Positions 51,958-62,100 of a stretch of DNA of 64,000 nucleotides are shown here, in pieces. Each line of letters begins with the position of its first letter. The first letter of the stretch is position 1. Under the pieces are notes generated by a model. It saw nothing but the letters and a program-made list of their open reading frames with translations, was not told the origin of the DNA and searched no databases. Location of the stretch: contig FXYJ02000007.1 in the NCBI GenBank assembly GCA_900184925.1, positions 122,733 to 186,732 on the forward strand, in the 5' to 3' direction. The position numbers were made by a program, and so were the translations under genes. The DNA is from Ruminococcaceae bacterium HV4-5-B5C (GTDB lineage Bacteria; Bacillota; Clostridia; Oscillospirales; Acutalibacteraceae).

Positions 51958-53025
51958 TCAGCCGATCGACGACAGGATGCCCATCAGCGGAAGCATGACA
52001 GACAGAAGAATTCCGCCGATAATGATGGAAAGAGCAGCGACCATTGCGGGTTCGATTGCCGAAACCGCCCTGTCGATGGAAGCGTCCGCATCTTCGCTGT
52101 AAAGATCCGCAAGCCGATGCATCACGGAGTCCAGATTGCCGGTTTTATTGCCGAGCTGGATCATCCCGGAATAGATTCCCGGGAAAAGCCCCGCCTGCGC
52201 CATGGACGAGGCAAGCGGCTTCCCGGAATCCACAAGCTTCTGGACTTTGTCGATATCCCGCAGCATCGCCGGGTCGCTTAGAATTTTACGGGCGAGGCCG
52301 AACGATTCCGTAATGTCATACCCGCTGGAAAGCAGGAGAGAAAATACAGACGCGAATCTTGCCGACGCAATTTTTCTGGAAAGGCGCTGCGCGGGCCGGA
52401 AGTGCGGGAAAAGCCTCAGAAAGCTCGCCGCGCCGGAGCCCGTTCGGCTGAAGATCAGGACGAAGATCATAACGGCCGCCAGAACAAGAATCACCGCGAG
52501 AGCATACTGGCCGATCAGCACACCGGCATGGGTGACGGACTGCGAAGCCGAAAGCACGTTACTGCCCATATTCAGAAACACGGTATTGAAAACCGGAAGG
52601 ACTTTGATGAGAAGGAGGAGGATCACGGCGGCCATCATCAGAACCAGTATCAGGGGATACAGCAGAGCGCCGTGCACACGCCGTTGCAGTTTGTCCTCCC
52701 GGTCGTAATAATCCGAAAGAGCCTCCATGACATTGTCAAGTTTACCGGCCTTTTCACCCACATCAACCATATTAACCAGATAGCCGGGAAATGCGCCTGA
52801 CTCCTTCAGAGCTGCATAGAAAGAACCGTTTCTCTCCAGGTTCACCCGAAGCTTTCGGATGATCCGTTTCCCGTCCCCGTCCTCTGTGTTCTCTTCAATA
52901 GCTCCGATCCCGTCCCTCAGAGGAATTCCCGCTTTTAAAATCAGGGCGACCTGTGAGCAGAAAAAGGAAATCTCGCGGGGGGAAAGAAGGCTTTCCTTTT
53001 TCTTTACTTTTCCTTGCTGACCCAT
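51958..53025 (-). CDS. pilC: PilC/GspF-type inner-membrane platform protein
   Basis: Polytopic platform protein of the type II secretion/type IV pilus superfamily, about 355 residues. Two T2SSF domains: residues 20-150 (FFCSQVALILKAGIPLRDGI, GYLVNMVDVGEKAGKLDNVM) and 215-345 (FASVFSLLLSSGYDI, GMIQLGNKTGNLDSVM), each followed by membrane helices. ATG 53025 has GGAGAT 6 bases upstream. Complete and of normal length; needs an assembly ATPase that is not encoded nearby. Confidence 0.92.
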   Translation of the reverse strand: MGQQGKVKKKESLLSPREISFFCSQVALILKAGIPLRDGIGAIEENTEDGDGKRIIRKLRVNLERNGSFYAALKESGAFPGYLVNMVDVGEKAGKLDNVMEALSDYYDREDKLQRRVHGALLYPLILVLMMAAVILLLLIKVLPVFNTVFLNMGSNVLSASQSVTHAGVLIGQYALAVILVLAAVMIFVLIFSRTGSGAASFLRLFPHFRPAQRLSRKIASARFASVFSLLLSSGYDITESFGLARKILSDPAMLRDIDKVQKLVDSGKPLASSMAQAGLFPGIYSGMIQLGNKTGNLDSVMHRLADLYSEDADASIDRAVSAIEPAMVAALSIIIGGILLSVMLPLMGILSSIG

Positions 53026-53075
53026 ATTGCAATCTCCTGTTCCGGCTCGGCGCAGCGGTATTTCGCACTGCGGCG

Positions 53076-54155
53076 CTAGTAGTATTTTTGCGGCGTATAG
53101 GACCCGGCCGTCTGCCCCGCTGCTCCGAACGTGGGGTCGTACCGCTTCCATCCGCCGAGATAGACCTCATTCCAGGCGTGATAGCCGTTGCTGGTGTTTC
53201 CAATGACCAGTTTCGTCGGAATCTGCTGCGAGCGGCACATAGCCGCCATCAGCGCGGCGTAATCAAAACAAATTCCCTTTCCGCTGTCGAGTGTGTCGTC
53301 GACGTCCGGAAGATACCCCGAAGTGACGCTGCCTGCTTTGGCGGAATCATAACGGATGGAACCTGTGATATAGCTGTAAATAGCCGCTGTCTTCTGCGCG
53401 TCGCTGTAGGCGTATTCACACAGGGCCTGCGCTTTTCTGACGGCTTCGGAAGAACGGTTGTAAGAAACATACTGGTTCGGGTAGAGAAAACAGCCCGTGC
53501 CATGAACCGACGCTTCAATCGTTGTAGAGCATACTTCGGAATACATATTGCCTTCGAGATTTTTCATAAACCGGACGCGGTAAGAACCGCTTCCGCTCTG
53601 CAGCGGAAGAACAGCATAGCCTCCGCCCGCGCTGAGAGTGTACTGATAATAGGTCGAATCGCCGTTAAAATAGACCAGAACCTTAATTTTTCCGCTCCCG
53701 CTGTACCGTGCCATAAGGTAGCCGTGGGAAGCATTGCTGTAATCGATTTCCGCTCCCTGCTCGGAGAACACGTCGGTACCGGGCGCACTCGGCATCAGAG
53801 CAGTAACGGTAGGTGCGGGGGTCCGGGGCGCAGGTTCCGGTGCTGCGCCCCGCTGTTCGGGGCTGGGCACACGGCCGGAGCTTTCTTCTCCCTTTGCACC
53901 CTCTGACACCAGGGAATCGGGAGGCTGGGAGGCAAACGCCGCCGAAGAATTCTGCGCATCCGATGAAGCCGTTCCGGGACGGGATGTCCAGAACCATGCT
54001 TCCGAGGAACCAGCTGTTCCGATCTTTGAAGAAACGGTGCCCGCACCCGTCGGCGCTCCCCTGTCGAAAGGGGAAAAATGCGGCATCAGGAACACTGCGG
54101 TAACAGCCAGCACAAGCAGCAGCGGCAGCACAATTTTGGCACCGGCTTTTTTCAT
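53076..54155 (-). CDS. Membrane-anchored transglutaminase-like protein
   Basis: About 359 residues: N-terminal anchor helix (IVLPLLLVLAVTAVFLMP), a Ser/Pro/Ala/Gly-rich linker to about residue 125, a beta-rich middle domain and a C-terminal transglutaminase-like domain with the full triad: Cys in GKGICFDYAALMA, His in GYHAWNEVYLGG, Asp in KRYDPTFG. Expected to act outside the cell as a peptidase or cross-linker, possibly on fibre or pilus subunits. ATG 54155 follows AAGGTGAG. Second gene of the operon, between the regulator and PilC. Confidence 0.85.
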   Translation of the reverse strand: MKKAGAKIVLPLLLVLAVTAVFLMPHFSPFDRGAPTGAGTVSSKIGTAGSSEAWFWTSRPGTASSDAQNSSAAFASQPPDSLVSEGAKGEESSGRVPSPEQRGAAPEPAPRTPAPTVTALMPSAPGTDVFSEQGAEIDYSNASHGYLMARYSGSGKIKVLVYFNGDSTYYQYTLSAGGGYAVLPLQSGSGSYRVRFMKNLEGNMYSEVCSTTIEASVHGTGCFLYPNQYVSYNRSSEAVRKAQALCEYAYSDAQKTAAIYSYITGSIRYDSAKAGSVTSGYLPDVDDTLDSGKGICFDYAALMAAMCRSQQIPTKLVIGNTSNGYHAWNEVYLGGWKRYDPTFGAAGQTAGSYTPQKYY

Positions 54156-54185
54156 CAGCTCACCTTTCACATCGGACGGCTCCCT

Positions 54186-55400
54186 TTATTTTACGGCGTC
54201 GAGCGTATCGGTCTGACTCGCAAGTCTGGCATTGTTCCGCCCGTACAAAGAATGAAATTTCCGTGTAATGCGGTCGACCACCGCTTTTTCGCTGCCGCAC
54301 CGGCTGAAAACAAGCAGAATGACGTACTGTGAGGCACTGTAGGAGGCAAAAACGTCTCCCGCGCGCAGGCAGGAGAGAATTGCCTCGCGCAGTCTGCTCA
54401 TTGCGACCCGTAGACCTGCCGGTTTCGGCAGATCCTCCTTTTCCTGCTCAAGCGTCAGAAGAATGACACATCCGCAGAAAGCGGGAGCCCGACTGCACGC
54501 CCGAATCTGTACCTGACAGATTGACCGGAAAACATCATAATCGCAAAAATAAGCGCCTTTGGGCTGAGAAGCCTCCCGAAGGTCCTGCCTGATATTGCCC
54601 ATGCGAACATTTTTATGGTGAATTCCGTTCATGATCTGCTGATAAACAGAGGAAAATGACGCGGTTATATCCACGTCAAGTTCTTTGGAAAACATAGTCG
54701 CAATCCGATTATAATGTTCGAGCGCTTCGCGCGCCCGGCCAAGACTGACATAGGCGTACAGAAGCATCTTATGGATGTTTTCATCATACGGGGCATGCTG
54801 CAGGGCAAGGCGGCAGATCGGGACGATCCTTTCATACTGTTCCCCCGCGGCCAACAGACTGCATCCCTGTAAAATGCACTCGCGATAAATTGTGTCGAAC
54901 CACACGGACATGGAAATAACCCAGTTCTTTTCGGAAACCTGCGGCAGAAACTCTCCCCGGTACAGTTTGACAGCGGCCTCGCAGGCCCGGATTCGTTCCT
55001 CATCCGGAAGGGTTGTGTCGCCCACGGTCTTCCATCTGCTCACAAGCTGCTCGGTGTCGATTACACAGTTGCAGTCATTGTTCCAGCGGTATGTATTCCC
55101 CGCAAACCGGATAAACTCAAAATCCGATCCGCCGGAAAGCTGCTTCAGATATTTCCGTGCCCGGTAAACAAGATTTTTCAGCGCGTTAACGGGATTTCCG
55201 CACTCCTCTTCTTCCCAGAGAGCTTCGATAAGCATATCGGCAGATACCTCTTTTTCCCTTGTGGAAACAAGGTACTGCAGTAAAAGAAAAACCCTTTTCG
55301 CTCTTCCCTTTTCATCTGTTGAGCGATGCCCGTCGACGGAAATTGAAAATTGGCCGAGCATTGTTATCTCAACGCTCGGACATAGTTGTCCATCCATCAT
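54186..55400 (-). CDS. BTAD (SARP-type) regulator with degenerate GGDEF-like C-terminus
   Basis: A 404-residue DNA-binding regulator. Residues 8-105 form an OmpR-like winged helix (ITMLGQFSISVDG, RVFLLLQYLVSTREKEVSADMLIEALW) and 110-255 the TPR-like bacterial transcriptional activation domain. The last 120 residues look like a decayed GGDEF fold: CVILLTLEQ in the place of the metal-binding strand and RAGDVFASYSASQYVILL in the place of RxxDxxARxGGDEFxxLL, with SASQY replacing GGDEF, so no cyclase activity is expected. First gene of the pilus operon and immediately downstream of the fibre operon whose promoter has SARP-type repeats. Confidence 0.85.
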   Translation of the reverse strand: MMDGQLCPSVEITMLGQFSISVDGHRSTDEKGRAKRVFLLLQYLVSTREKEVSADMLIEALWEEEECGNPVNALKNLVYRARKYLKQLSGGSDFEFIRFAGNTYRWNNDCNCVIDTEQLVSRWKTVGDTTLPDEERIRACEAAVKLYRGEFLPQVSEKNWVISMSVWFDTIYRECILQGCSLLAAGEQYERIVPICRLALQHAPYDENIHKMLLYAYVSLGRAREALEHYNRIATMFSKELDVDITASFSSVYQQIMNGIHHKNVRMGNIRQDLREASQPKGAYFCDYDVFRSICQVQIRACSRAPAFCGCVILLTLEQEKEDLPKPAGLRVAMSRLREAILSCLRAGDVFASYSASQYVILLVFSRCGSEKAVVDRITRKFHSLYGRNNARLASQTDTLDAVK

Positions 55401-55507
55401 AAAATCACTTTCCCATTGTATCCTTAGGACATGATTATTCTATCACAGCGTCATTTTGTTGGCAAGCATTGCCAGTAATTTTTTTCCATTCGTTTTTTTT
55501 ACAAAGG

Positions 55508-55541
55508 CGCCCCTGCTTATGAAAAATCATAAGCAGAGGCG
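55508..55541 (-). terminator. Terminator of the fibre operon
   Basis: CGCCCCTGCTTATGA (55508-55522) pairs with TCATAAGCAGAGGCG (55527-55541) with one mismatch and a 4-base loop, 8 bases beyond the stop of the last fibre-operon gene on the minus strand. Confidence 0.75.
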
Positions 55542-55549
55542 TATTCAGA

Positions 55550-56335
55550 TTATTCTGTTTTCCGCTTTCCGATCAGAATCACCATAAGCAGGAGAGCCGT
55601 CCCGCCGATGATAAAAATGGGAATCGGCAGATTCTGTCCGGTTTTTGGCGGAGAGAGCGGCACGCCTTCATCCGGTATCGGTTCCCCGGGCGTCTTGCTG
55701 GAAGACGGCGGCACAAGCGGGGTGGATTCCTCCCCGATACTTTCCGGCTTACTGCTGACGGGCGGAGAAGCGAGCTCGAACTGGAGCGTCCATTTCAGGG
55801 TAGACTGCGAAAACTCATACCGATTTCCCATTGTTTCCGGGGCGGTCAGCACTGCTGAAATCACACCGGAAGTGGAATTCGCGTAAACATAGCCGAGACG
55901 TATGGGCGAAGTGACAATGTCGCTCACCCCTGAAGTGCCGGCTTTGCCGGATGCTGGCCCGTCATACAGGGTCTGCACCGCTGCGCTGTCGTCCATCTTG
56001 AACGTCACTTTAAGCCGGAGCTGATCGAGGAGCCCCACCGTCTTATCATCGGTGGCCTGTGCCTGAAAATAGACGCCCATGTTCTGGCCGCTTCTGTTCT
56101 CAACCACAATATTCTGCGGAACCGTACTGCCACCCGGCATGAGATTCCAAAACGTATTGAGATTCGCCGCGTCCAGCGTCTGCACCGATTTGGTTGTACC
56201 GTCACCCGTGTAGACCACCTTTGCTGGGGCAGTCCCGGAAGCGGCAAGGCAATTCGCCGGGAGGAGCGCTGTCATCAGCGCAATTACCAGGAAACCGGCC
56301 GTGGCCCGGCCCAACCGCCTTTTGTTCTTTCTCAT
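55550..56335 (-). CDS. Secreted protein with sortase-type C-terminal anchor
   Basis: A 261-residue exported protein: signal peptide 1-33 (VIALMTALLPANCLAASG), an external domain of about 160 residues with beta-strand character, a Ser/Pro-rich spacer (VPPSSSKTPGEPIPDEG) and a C-terminal LPXTG-like anchor SPPKTGQ followed by a hydrophobic helix and KRK. The domain resembles SipW-locus accessory proteins (QNIVVENRSGQNMGVYFQA), possibly the wall anchor of the fibre, analogous to TapA (inference). Last gene of the operon. Confidence 0.72.
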   Translation of the reverse strand: MRKNKRRLGRATAGFLVIALMTALLPANCLAASGTAPAKVVYTGDGTTKSVQTLDAANLNTFWNLMPGGSTVPQNIVVENRSGQNMGVYFQAQATDDKTVGLLDQLRLKVTFKMDDSAAVQTLYDGPASGKAGTSGVSDIVTSPIRLGYVYANSTSGVISAVLTAPETMGNRYEFSQSTLKWTLQFELASPPVSSKPESIGEESTPLVPPSSSKTPGEPIPDEGVPLSPPKTGQNLPIPIFIIGGTALLLMVILIGKRKTE

Positions 56336-56374
56336 AGCGTCATACCCCTTCGCGGCAAAGCGCGTCTCCGGTTT

Positions 56375-57016
56375 TCAGGGAGTTGAACTTTCCATAGATA
56401 CGGGGGGGCCGTCGGAGTAATTCCATCCGACAATTTTGCCGTTTTCCCTTGCCGGTTTAAAATATTCCGCCTGAATTCCTTCGGCAGAAATCACGATTCT
56501 GAACTTCGCGTTGTCGATGGGGTAAGCCGGGCTTCCCCAACTGGACGGAATTTGGACGGTATCGAACAGCTTCACAGAAGAAGTCTGACCGGAAGCCGCC
56601 GGGAGAATCTGCTGGTAATAGTAGTACCCGTCGTTTGAAAGAACCCAACTGCCGTTGTCGATATTCAGCGACTGGAGCAGTTGTTTCTGTTCGTCCGAGT
56701 TCAGCCCCGCAGACGCCTGACCGGACAGCGACGGACCGTTCTCAATTTCGACCTTGCAGCGGACATAAGCGGCGTTGGAGCCGCTGTTCGTCACCGTAGG
56801 ATCTTTTGTGATGATGTCGCCCGGCATGATTTCCACGCTGCGGCTGCCCTTTGTCGATTGGTCAAACTGCGGCTCTGTCAGAGTTATCGCAACGTTTCCC
56901 GTGGTAACGACATTGGTTACTTCCCCTTTGTCGGTGAAGAACGCCAGTGTGCTGCCAACGGCAAGCGCGGCAACTGTAATCACCGCCGTTGCGATCAGCG
57001 CTATTTCCTTTTTCAT
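56375..57016 (-). CDS. SipW-dependent fibre protein (TasA/camelysin-like)
   Basis: About 213 residues. The signal region LAVGSTLAFFTDKGEVTNV is the SipW-dependent type recognised by ER-type signal peptidases. The mature part begins with TTGNVAITLTEPQF and has MPGDIITKDPTVTNSGSNAAYVRCKV, the TasA/CalY beta-sandwich pattern. Expected to polymerise into matrix fibres. ATG 57016 lies 7 bases after GAGGAGG. Confidence 0.85.
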   Translation of the reverse strand: MKKEIALIATAVITVAALAVGSTLAFFTDKGEVTNVVTTGNVAITLTEPQFDQSTKGSRSVEIMPGDIITKDPTVTNSGSNAAYVRCKVEIENGPSLSGQASAGLNSDEQKQLLQSLNIDNGSWVLSNDGYYYYQQILPAASGQTSSVKLFDTVQIPSSWGSPAYPIDNAKFRIVISAEGIQAEYFKPARENGKIVGWNYSDGPPVSMESSTP

Positions 57017-57128
57017 GCCAATCCTCCTCGAGCGGGAAGTCGGGCCCTGCGGCGGGGGCAAAAGTCCCCGCCCCAAACGGTCTGTGGAACAGCCGGGTCT
57101 CTGTGCAAAGTCAAGGAAACGCTATTTA

Positions 57129-57905
57129 TTACGGCAGTAAAGCAGTCAGCCGACTGTTAATTTCAGTACCCGGAACATTTCTTGCCTGAATCGCAGCTCC
57201 CTGAATCTTTATGTCGAATGATTTCAAGACTGTGGATTCGGTTCCATCATTATGAGTCGCATCGCTGTTTACCGTTACCGTGTTGAACAGCGGATCGGTC
57301 TGTGCTCCGGACGACATCTGTGCGGGGGCGGTTAGGGTTTTTCCTGTAACCGGATCCTTGCCATACCAGACATAGTATTTCGTGCAGGTTCCAGCAGGGT
57401 CGCTCGGGGTTGTAGCAATGTCAACCCAGCCGGCATTAATTTTGTTATCGGAATTGATCTTCACATTATTGAAGTTGTTATATGTTACTTTCATTGCCAT
57501 GTAAACCGGAACATCCACTTTGCCGGCTATTACCTGGTTATTGACGAAATCCCAGTTCGTAGTATTCTTTAAAGTCGGGTTCTTCTGGATCGTGTCGCCG
57601 GGCAGAATAATCTTCGCCTGATTAATGCCAAGGCTGGAATCGTTCTCTTTTCCTGCCACTACATCTGTACCGTTCGGATCTCTTGTTACATGCGTTGTGG
57701 CATCAGTGACAACACTGCCAAAATCGTAGCCATCCCAATTCTTTTCTCTGAGCTGACCGGTAATGCCCTTGTCGTCTCCTGTTGCCACCGTGAAATTGTT
57801 CGTCATCGGGTCTGTTTTTGTTGTGAAATAAGCCAGAGTGGAACCAATTGCCGTTGCCGCGGCAAGAGTGACCGCCGTGATGCCGATAACCCATTTCTTC
57901 TGCAT
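57129..57905 (-). CDS. SipW-dependent fibre protein (TasA-like)
   Basis: A 258-residue TasA-like protein. Signal AIGSTLAYFTTKTDPMTNNF, then a beta-rich domain with ILPGDTIQKNPTLKNTTNW (the conserved PGD turn) and PVYMAMKVTYNNF. Larger than its two neighbours because of a Thr/Asp/Asn-rich mid-section. Likely the main or a second fibre subunit. Preceded by AGGAGG. Confidence 0.85.
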   Translation of the reverse strand: MQKKWVIGITAVTLAAATAIGSTLAYFTTKTDPMTNNFTVATGDDKGITGQLREKNWDGYDFGSVVTDATTHVTRDPNGTDVVAGKENDSSLGINQAKIILPGDTIQKNPTLKNTTNWDFVNNQVIAGKVDVPVYMAMKVTYNNFNNVKINSDNKINAGWVDIATTPSDPAGTCTKYYVWYGKDPVTGKTLTAPAQMSSGAQTDPLFNTVTVNSDATHNDGTESTVLKSFDIKIQGAAIQARNVPGTEINSRLTALLP

Positions 57906-57971
57906 AGTAAATTCCTCCTAAATTTAATCTCAATTTATGGCCGAGGTTTCATTTCAGCCGATTGACCGTAT

Positions 57972-58544
57972 TCAGGACGCGTTCGTCCATGTGCCGTTGC
58001 TGTACTGCATGTGCCACGCTTCTTTTGCCGCACCGCCGGTTGTCTGAACCGCGTCGGCAATTGCCTGGATTTCGAGGTATTCGCCGGCGGGAATGACGCT
58101 GGTCACCGTGGCGCCGTTGATCACCTTTTCCGTGCTTTTCCCCGGACTCAGAGCACCTTTGTAATAGTAATATTCGTTCTGCCCGTCCGTCTGCCAAAAT
58201 GTATCGTTTACCCTGTAAGTAACCGTCACCGGGTCGCCGGAACCGTCTCCGTTCGTTCTGCGAAGAATAGGGACCAGCCTTACCCGCACATATGCGGGAA
58301 CCGAACGATCATGTTTCACATTGACTACCTTAATCACCTTTTGGTCAAGACTTCCCGCTGTATAGCTGCTCCCATTCGGCTCGTCGATGCTGATATCCAC
58401 AACGCCCCGCGTAAACTGGTTCTTCACTGCCGGAGTTGCCGTCGTAAAATACGCCAGAGCCACACCTGCGGTCACTGAAACAACGGCGACCGACAACACA
58501 CAGATCAGCAGGATCTTGGGAGAAACTTTGTGAAACCGTTTCAT
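57972..58544 (-). CDS. SipW-dependent fibre protein (TasA-like)
   Basis: A 190-residue member of the same family: TAGVALAYFTTATPAVKNQF at the signal boundary, then GVVDISIDEPNGSSY and KVVNVKHDRSVPAYVRVRLVP, and an EYLEIQAIADAVQT strand near the end. Overlaps the signal-peptidase gene by 4 bases, so processing enzyme and substrate are translationally coupled. The three paralogues differ enough to be specialised. Confidence 0.83.
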   Translation of the reverse strand: MKRFHKVSPKILLICVLSVAVVSVTAGVALAYFTTATPAVKNQFTRGVVDISIDEPNGSSYTAGSLDQKVIKVVNVKHDRSVPAYVRVRLVPILRRTNGDGSGDPVTVTYRVNDTFWQTDGQNEYYYYKGALSPGKSTEKVINGATVTSVIPAGEYLEIQAIADAVQTTGGAAKEAWHMQYSNGTWTNAS

Positions 58545-59074
58545 ACGTTATTCCCCTTTTTCTCCCCGTCCTCCTTCGAAGCGGTCTTCCCGACTTTCAT
58601 CAGTGCATCGGGGAGAAACGCAGCAAGCAGGACGCAGACAAGGATCGTTATGAGAATAATTCTGCCCTGTGCCGTACCAAGATAAATTGCAAGATAACCA
58701 ACCTTCGGGACATCAAACACCGGGGACCCGATCAGCCGGGAATAAGGCGTTGCCGCGCCGTCCTCCACCGAGTTGGCGTCCCCCTTGGTGTAAAACGCCT
58801 GTTTCTGCGTGTCGACTCTTACTACGCGGTGCGTAACGACCGTTTTGCCGTCCTCAAGGTAAAAGGTAATCGCCTCGCCGGCCTTCACGTCCTGCGGAGA
58901 AGTTCCGCGCACATAGACGATGCTGCCGACCGGATACGTCGGCTCCATACTTCCGCTCAGTACAGCCATCGGGTGCCATCCGAGCAGCAGCGGACCCGCG
59001 ATGACGGCAGCCGCCGCGACAATCACATCAACCAGTGCAACCGACAGGACTTTCAAAACTTTTTTTTCTCTCAT
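58541..59074 (-). CDS. sipW: SipW-like ER-type signal peptidase I
   Basis: Membrane serine peptidase of 177 residues that cleaves the TasA-type precursors. One helix at 10-33, then box B SGSMEPTYPVGS with nucleophile Ser, box D VVTHRVVRVD with catalytic His (the ER-type substitution for Lys) and box E YTKGDANSVED, then a C-terminal helix (IILITILVCVLLAAFLPDA) and basic tail. Located second in the fibre operon, 37 bases after the fibro-slime gene. Confidence 0.92.
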   Translation of the reverse strand: MREKKVLKVLSVALVDVIVAAAAVIAGPLLLGWHPMAVLSGSMEPTYPVGSIVYVRGTSPQDVKAGEAITFYLEDGKTVVTHRVVRVDTQKQAFYTKGDANSVEDGAATPYSRLIGSPVFDVPKVGYLAIYLGTAQGRIILITILVCVLLAAFLPDALMKVGKTASKEDGEKKGNNV

Positions 59075-59111
59075 GCTGTTTCCGCCATCCTTTTCCCCGC
59101 TTCCGAAACCG

Positions 59112-62100
59112 TTACGGGCTGACTGTGTTGACCGCGACCGTAACGTCGCCTGCCCAGTGGAAATTTGTCAGCGTATTGGTAAACTTAACCCACGCAGAAC
59201 TGTCTCCCCTGCTGCCTACGCTGCCAAAGTAATTGCCCGGTGAAGTCTCACGGCCGATATAGACGACACCATCAATATTTGTGTCATCCGAATCCTCAAC
59301 ATCCGCAGTCCCGTATCTCCATGCAGCTGTGGTTCCTCCGGTTTCTTCCGTTACGGTGTAATAGCCTTTCTGCAGGCCGGTGATGATTTTACTTCCGCTG
59401 AAAGATGTTCCTGATGCCCCCGGCGTAATCACCTCATAAAAAGTCTCTGCACTTTTACCGCCCAGTGTGTCACTTCTCGTAATCTTGAAGATAAACGACT
59501 GCTGCGGGTTTACCGGAATTTTGTCATTCGGGTCATAGAACGGGTACTGCGCATTCATGAGCTTAGTGAGGTCGAGTTCCCCCTTGACGACATTGACGGT
59601 ATAGTCTCCTTCTACGGGAGTTGCAACAGCCGGGGCTCCGCCGCCTGCCGAATTCGAGGCTGTTCCTGTGCCAGACGGGGTAAAAGTCGCAGTGAGAGCG
59701 TACGTAGTGGTGTCCGACGGCTTCTGATTGGTCGGAAACTTTTTGTCATTTGCGCCTGACAATTCACTTCCGCCTTTAACGTTCCACTGGTAACGGAAGG
59801 TTCCGGTTGAGTCCTTCCCGCAGAACATTCCGTCTCCCGTGACTGCCGTCCCGTCGTCTTTTTTGGTATATGGCTCCAGCGTGACGGTCGGAGCCAGCTC
59901 CCCGAGGAAGATGGTTCGCGCGTCATTGCCAATGAAGAAGCGAATAGGGACATTGACTGTCGGTTTTTCAAGGCTCTTTTTTACTTCTTCTCCGCTTTTC
60001 TTCGTGAACGAAACATAGGACCCTTCGGGAACATTGGTTGGAATATCATTTCCGCCGATAAATTCGCTTTTCGCCCTCACATGAATCTTCTGTACCCACG
60101 TTGGAGTATTTCCTGTTTTATCCACTGGAATTGTCTGACCCGTCCATATCACATACGCAGGGTCATCCTGTGGGATATAAAGCGTCGCCTTCGTACCATC
60201 CTTGTTGGTTACGATCGCAGACCCCTTTGGAAGAGGATTGCCCAAATCATCCACAACCTCAAACCGCGGGTCAATCGTGTCCATCACCGTTGCATTGGTA
60301 ATTGGTTCTGTCGTCTGCGCATCAGCGTCAAGATGATAGACTGTTGTGGGCTGCGGGGACAGTTTTTTGCCGCTGCTGTCAAACCACTGCCCATTTTTCC
60401 AGGAAATCTTTTGGCTCTTATCGTTACTGAGGTAGTATTCGCCATCCTCCGTTACCAGAGATGCAAGAACCGGAGTGAAAACAGCAGCTGTAGAATTGTC
60501 GGCTGTTGAAGTTTTCAGGGTAATGTCGTAAGTCCTCTTGGCACTGTCTGTTTGAACAGCAGCTTTTTGCGGGCTTGTTATGCCAACGGACAGTTTATTG
60601 GTAAAAGCAGCGCTTGCCGTCTGGCCAGAATCCGTGTCCGGCGGTGCGGTTACAGTCGCGGTTTTACCGGATCCGGACGTACCATCAGTCAACTGGTAGG
60701 ATGTGTCGTACTCTTCTTCATTCAGTTCGGTAAACCTGATCTTTTGTCCTGCAAAGCTGCTTGCATCCGGCGAGTTTCCCGAAACACGGTATCGAAAGAC
60801 TGCTTTTTGACCCGATTCCAGCGTAACTTCGCCCTGATCGTTGGTAGTCCCCGGCTTTACAAAAGTCCCGCCGCTGATATTGTAAATTTCGCACGGCTGA
60901 TTTTTGACGGGAAGAAAAGTCGACCCGTCAGCGCTGCTGGAAACCTGAAACGTGTAATTGCCGCTGTCCCCAGCCGCAGTCTTTCCGACCAGCTGCTTCC
61001 CCACTTCGAAAGAGTTGCTTTGATGCAGATTGCACCTCATGCGGAAATTGGACATACCCGCGCCGCGCTCAAGGTAGTACAGCGTGAGAGTATGCGGCGT
61101 ACTGCTTTTCGTATCAAATTTAATACTGCTGTCACTTATGTTTCTTTGATAGTAATGAGCTGACCCGGACGGTTCCTCCCATATGTCCGGAATCTTTTCC
61201 GAACCGTCGCTGTTTGTGCTGCTGTAATCCCAGACAGAATAGGTACCCTGTGTAAAGTCGATGCTTCCCATCACCTGTTGATGAATGCCGCCCATATCCA
61301 GAATCAGTTTTCCGTCGACAAAGATCCAGACATCATCATCGCCGGAGAACGAGAACTTCATATCCTCGTAATGTCCCGTAGATGAATTATAAATCTGGCC
61401 GTTGTCAGGAACCGTAAACTTGATATGCATATCCATTCCGAAGGATACCAACTGATTTGCGTTATTTGCCAATGCAGTAGTCGAAACATCGTCGCTGCTG
61501 TAAAACGGGGAATACTGGGCGGAACTGCTAGGGATATTTTGTTTTTTGATATCAATTTTCCCAGTTCTCTGGTTCAGTATGGCACGCTGCTTTGCGCTAT
61601 CGAAACTAAAGTAACCGGTATAATTGTTCTTGCTGTCCTTTTCTTTTTGCAGCGGGAAGTCAACATTGAAATCACTCCGGTAAGCAGGCGTTGTCTCACT
61701 TCCGGTTCTGAACAGCTGCGCCGCCGTATACTGATACGGCTGGCCATTCTCTGAACCTGATGCCCAAACGAGGTTTCCATTGCCGTTCAGCGTGTTTTGC
61801 ACAAGGCCCGTGAAAACAGCTTTTTGGCCCGGAGTATGATACTGGTTAAAGTCTCCTCCATAATTCCGACCGGCTGTTGTATAAGCCTTGTCAAAACTCA
61901 GAGCCCAAATTTTTGTGCTCCCCGCCTTGGACTGGGCTGCCTGAGCCGCACTCTGCGTCATTTTATTAATTATCACATTCTGAGGACTGTTACAGTTTTC
62001 GTTTTGATTATAGTAGGACCCGGTCGCGTCATATTTATAAAGGTTTGTCGGCACATAGATGCAAGAATCGTCGTCCGTCGCCGAAGCGGCGTCTTTACTT

